From contig JAAURO010000078.1 in the NCBI GenBank assembly GCA_012032215.1, positions 1 through 7,260 on the forward strand: DNA of 7,260 nt. The letters are read 5' to 3'. Below, in pieces: positions 7,189 through 7,260 of this stretch. Positions within the stretch are counted from its first letter, which is position 1. Each line of letters starts with the position of its first letter. Both the position numbers and the translations under genes were made by a program. The stretch comes from Limnobacter sp. GTDB taxonomy: Bacteria > Pseudomonadota > Gammaproteobacteria > Burkholderiales > Burkholderiaceae_B. The notes beneath the pieces are model-generated. The model had not been told where the DNA came from and did no database searches. It saw nothing but the letters and a program-made list of their open reading frames with translations.

Positions 7189-7260
7189 GTCACGGTCGTT
7201 TGAGTCATTGGGATGGTTTTTTTCACTGGGTGCTCACTCAGGAGAAACGCCATGCCCAAG
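7152..7260 (+). CDS. tssG: probable N-terminus of TssG (ImpH), running off the window
   Basis: From ATG 7152, 37 bases inside the end of tssF, a frame stays open to the window edge: 36 codons including SHWDGFFHWVLTQEKRHAQ. A W...FF...L..E pattern near the N-terminus is compatible with TssG, where an F-D-F-F-like motif followed by a helix is usual. TssG almost always follows TssF. The match is weak because only the first residues are present. The competing start is ATG 7252 in another frame, which has a much better Shine-Dalgarno. The gene is expected here from context, but its start is unresolved, and another one-base error in this stretch (for example in the T run at 7217-7223) could reconcile the two. 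Confidence 0.42.
   Translation, partial: MVTTNGYATHTLSHGRLSHWDGFFHWVLTQEKRHAQ
7240..7254 (+). promoter_or_regulatory. strong Shine-Dalgarno plus ATG, alternative start for the gene after tssF
   Basis: AGGAG at 7240-7244 stands seven bases before ATG 7252 (codons ATG CCC AAG to the window end). This is the best-formed ribosome site near the 3' edge. If it is used, the 63 bases between the tssF stop and this ATG are a short untranslated spacer; I see no terminator in it, although it has a run of seven T at 7217-7223. Confidence 0.45.

Noticed and set aside
7189..7251. Possible terminator around the seven-T run after tssF
   Set aside because: No G/C-rich stem precedes the T run, and the operon is expected to continue into tssG.
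1..7260. CRISPR arrays, tRNA/rRNA genes, insertion sequences or phage remnants
   Set aside because: No spaced direct repeats, tRNA-like folds, transposase motifs or terminal inverted repeats were seen. The phage-like proteins here are the T6SS sheath and baseplate parts themselves.

Overview
The window is the middle of a type VI secretion system (T6SS) structural operon, all on the + strand, with essentially no non-coding DNA. The gene order is tssA (3' part) - tssB - tssC - second tssC paralogue (impD type) - tagJ/impE - tssE/impF - tssF/impG - start of a further gene, probably tssG/impH. This matches the order of the imp-type clusters first named in Rhizobium. The host is a Gram-negative proteobacterium. 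A base composition near 50% GC by eye and the imp-type layout would fit a betaproteobacterium, but the lineage cannot be fixed from this window.

Region by region: 1-538 is the C-terminal part of the cap/baseplate protein TssA. A 51-base gap (539-589) holds a clear Shine-Dalgarno sequence. 590-2612 encodes the contractile sheath pair TssB/TssC, with an 8-base overlap. 2630-4084 encodes a second, N-terminally shorter TssC-family protein. 4081-4904 is TagJ/ImpE, 4897-5376 the gp25-like baseplate protein TssE, and 5369-7188 the baseplate protein TssF. From 7152 (or 7252) the next gene begins and runs off the window. Most junctions overlap by 4 or 8 bases, which implies a single translationally coupled operon.

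Together these products build the cytoplasmic injection machine. TssB/TssC polymerise as the contractile sheath, TssE/TssF (with TssG) form the baseplate wedge, TssA primes and caps assembly, and TagJ is an accessory protein that acts on the sheath through TssB. No hcp, vgrG, clpV, membrane-complex or effector gene lies inside the window.

The most striking feature is that four of the genes (tssB, tssC, tagJ, tssF) are each split by single-base frameshifts, with tssC carrying two, and a possible further one lies at the end of tssA. Every clear case is repaired by adding one base to a short mononucleotide run or next to one. Every repaired protein regains normal family length and an unbroken family pattern. 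The uniform sign and homopolymer context point to base-calling or assembly errors in the source sequence rather than true gene decay or programmed frameshifting, although that cannot be proven here. I see no convincing undescribed system; the main biological point of interest is the second, N-terminally shortened sheath-like protein next to tssC.
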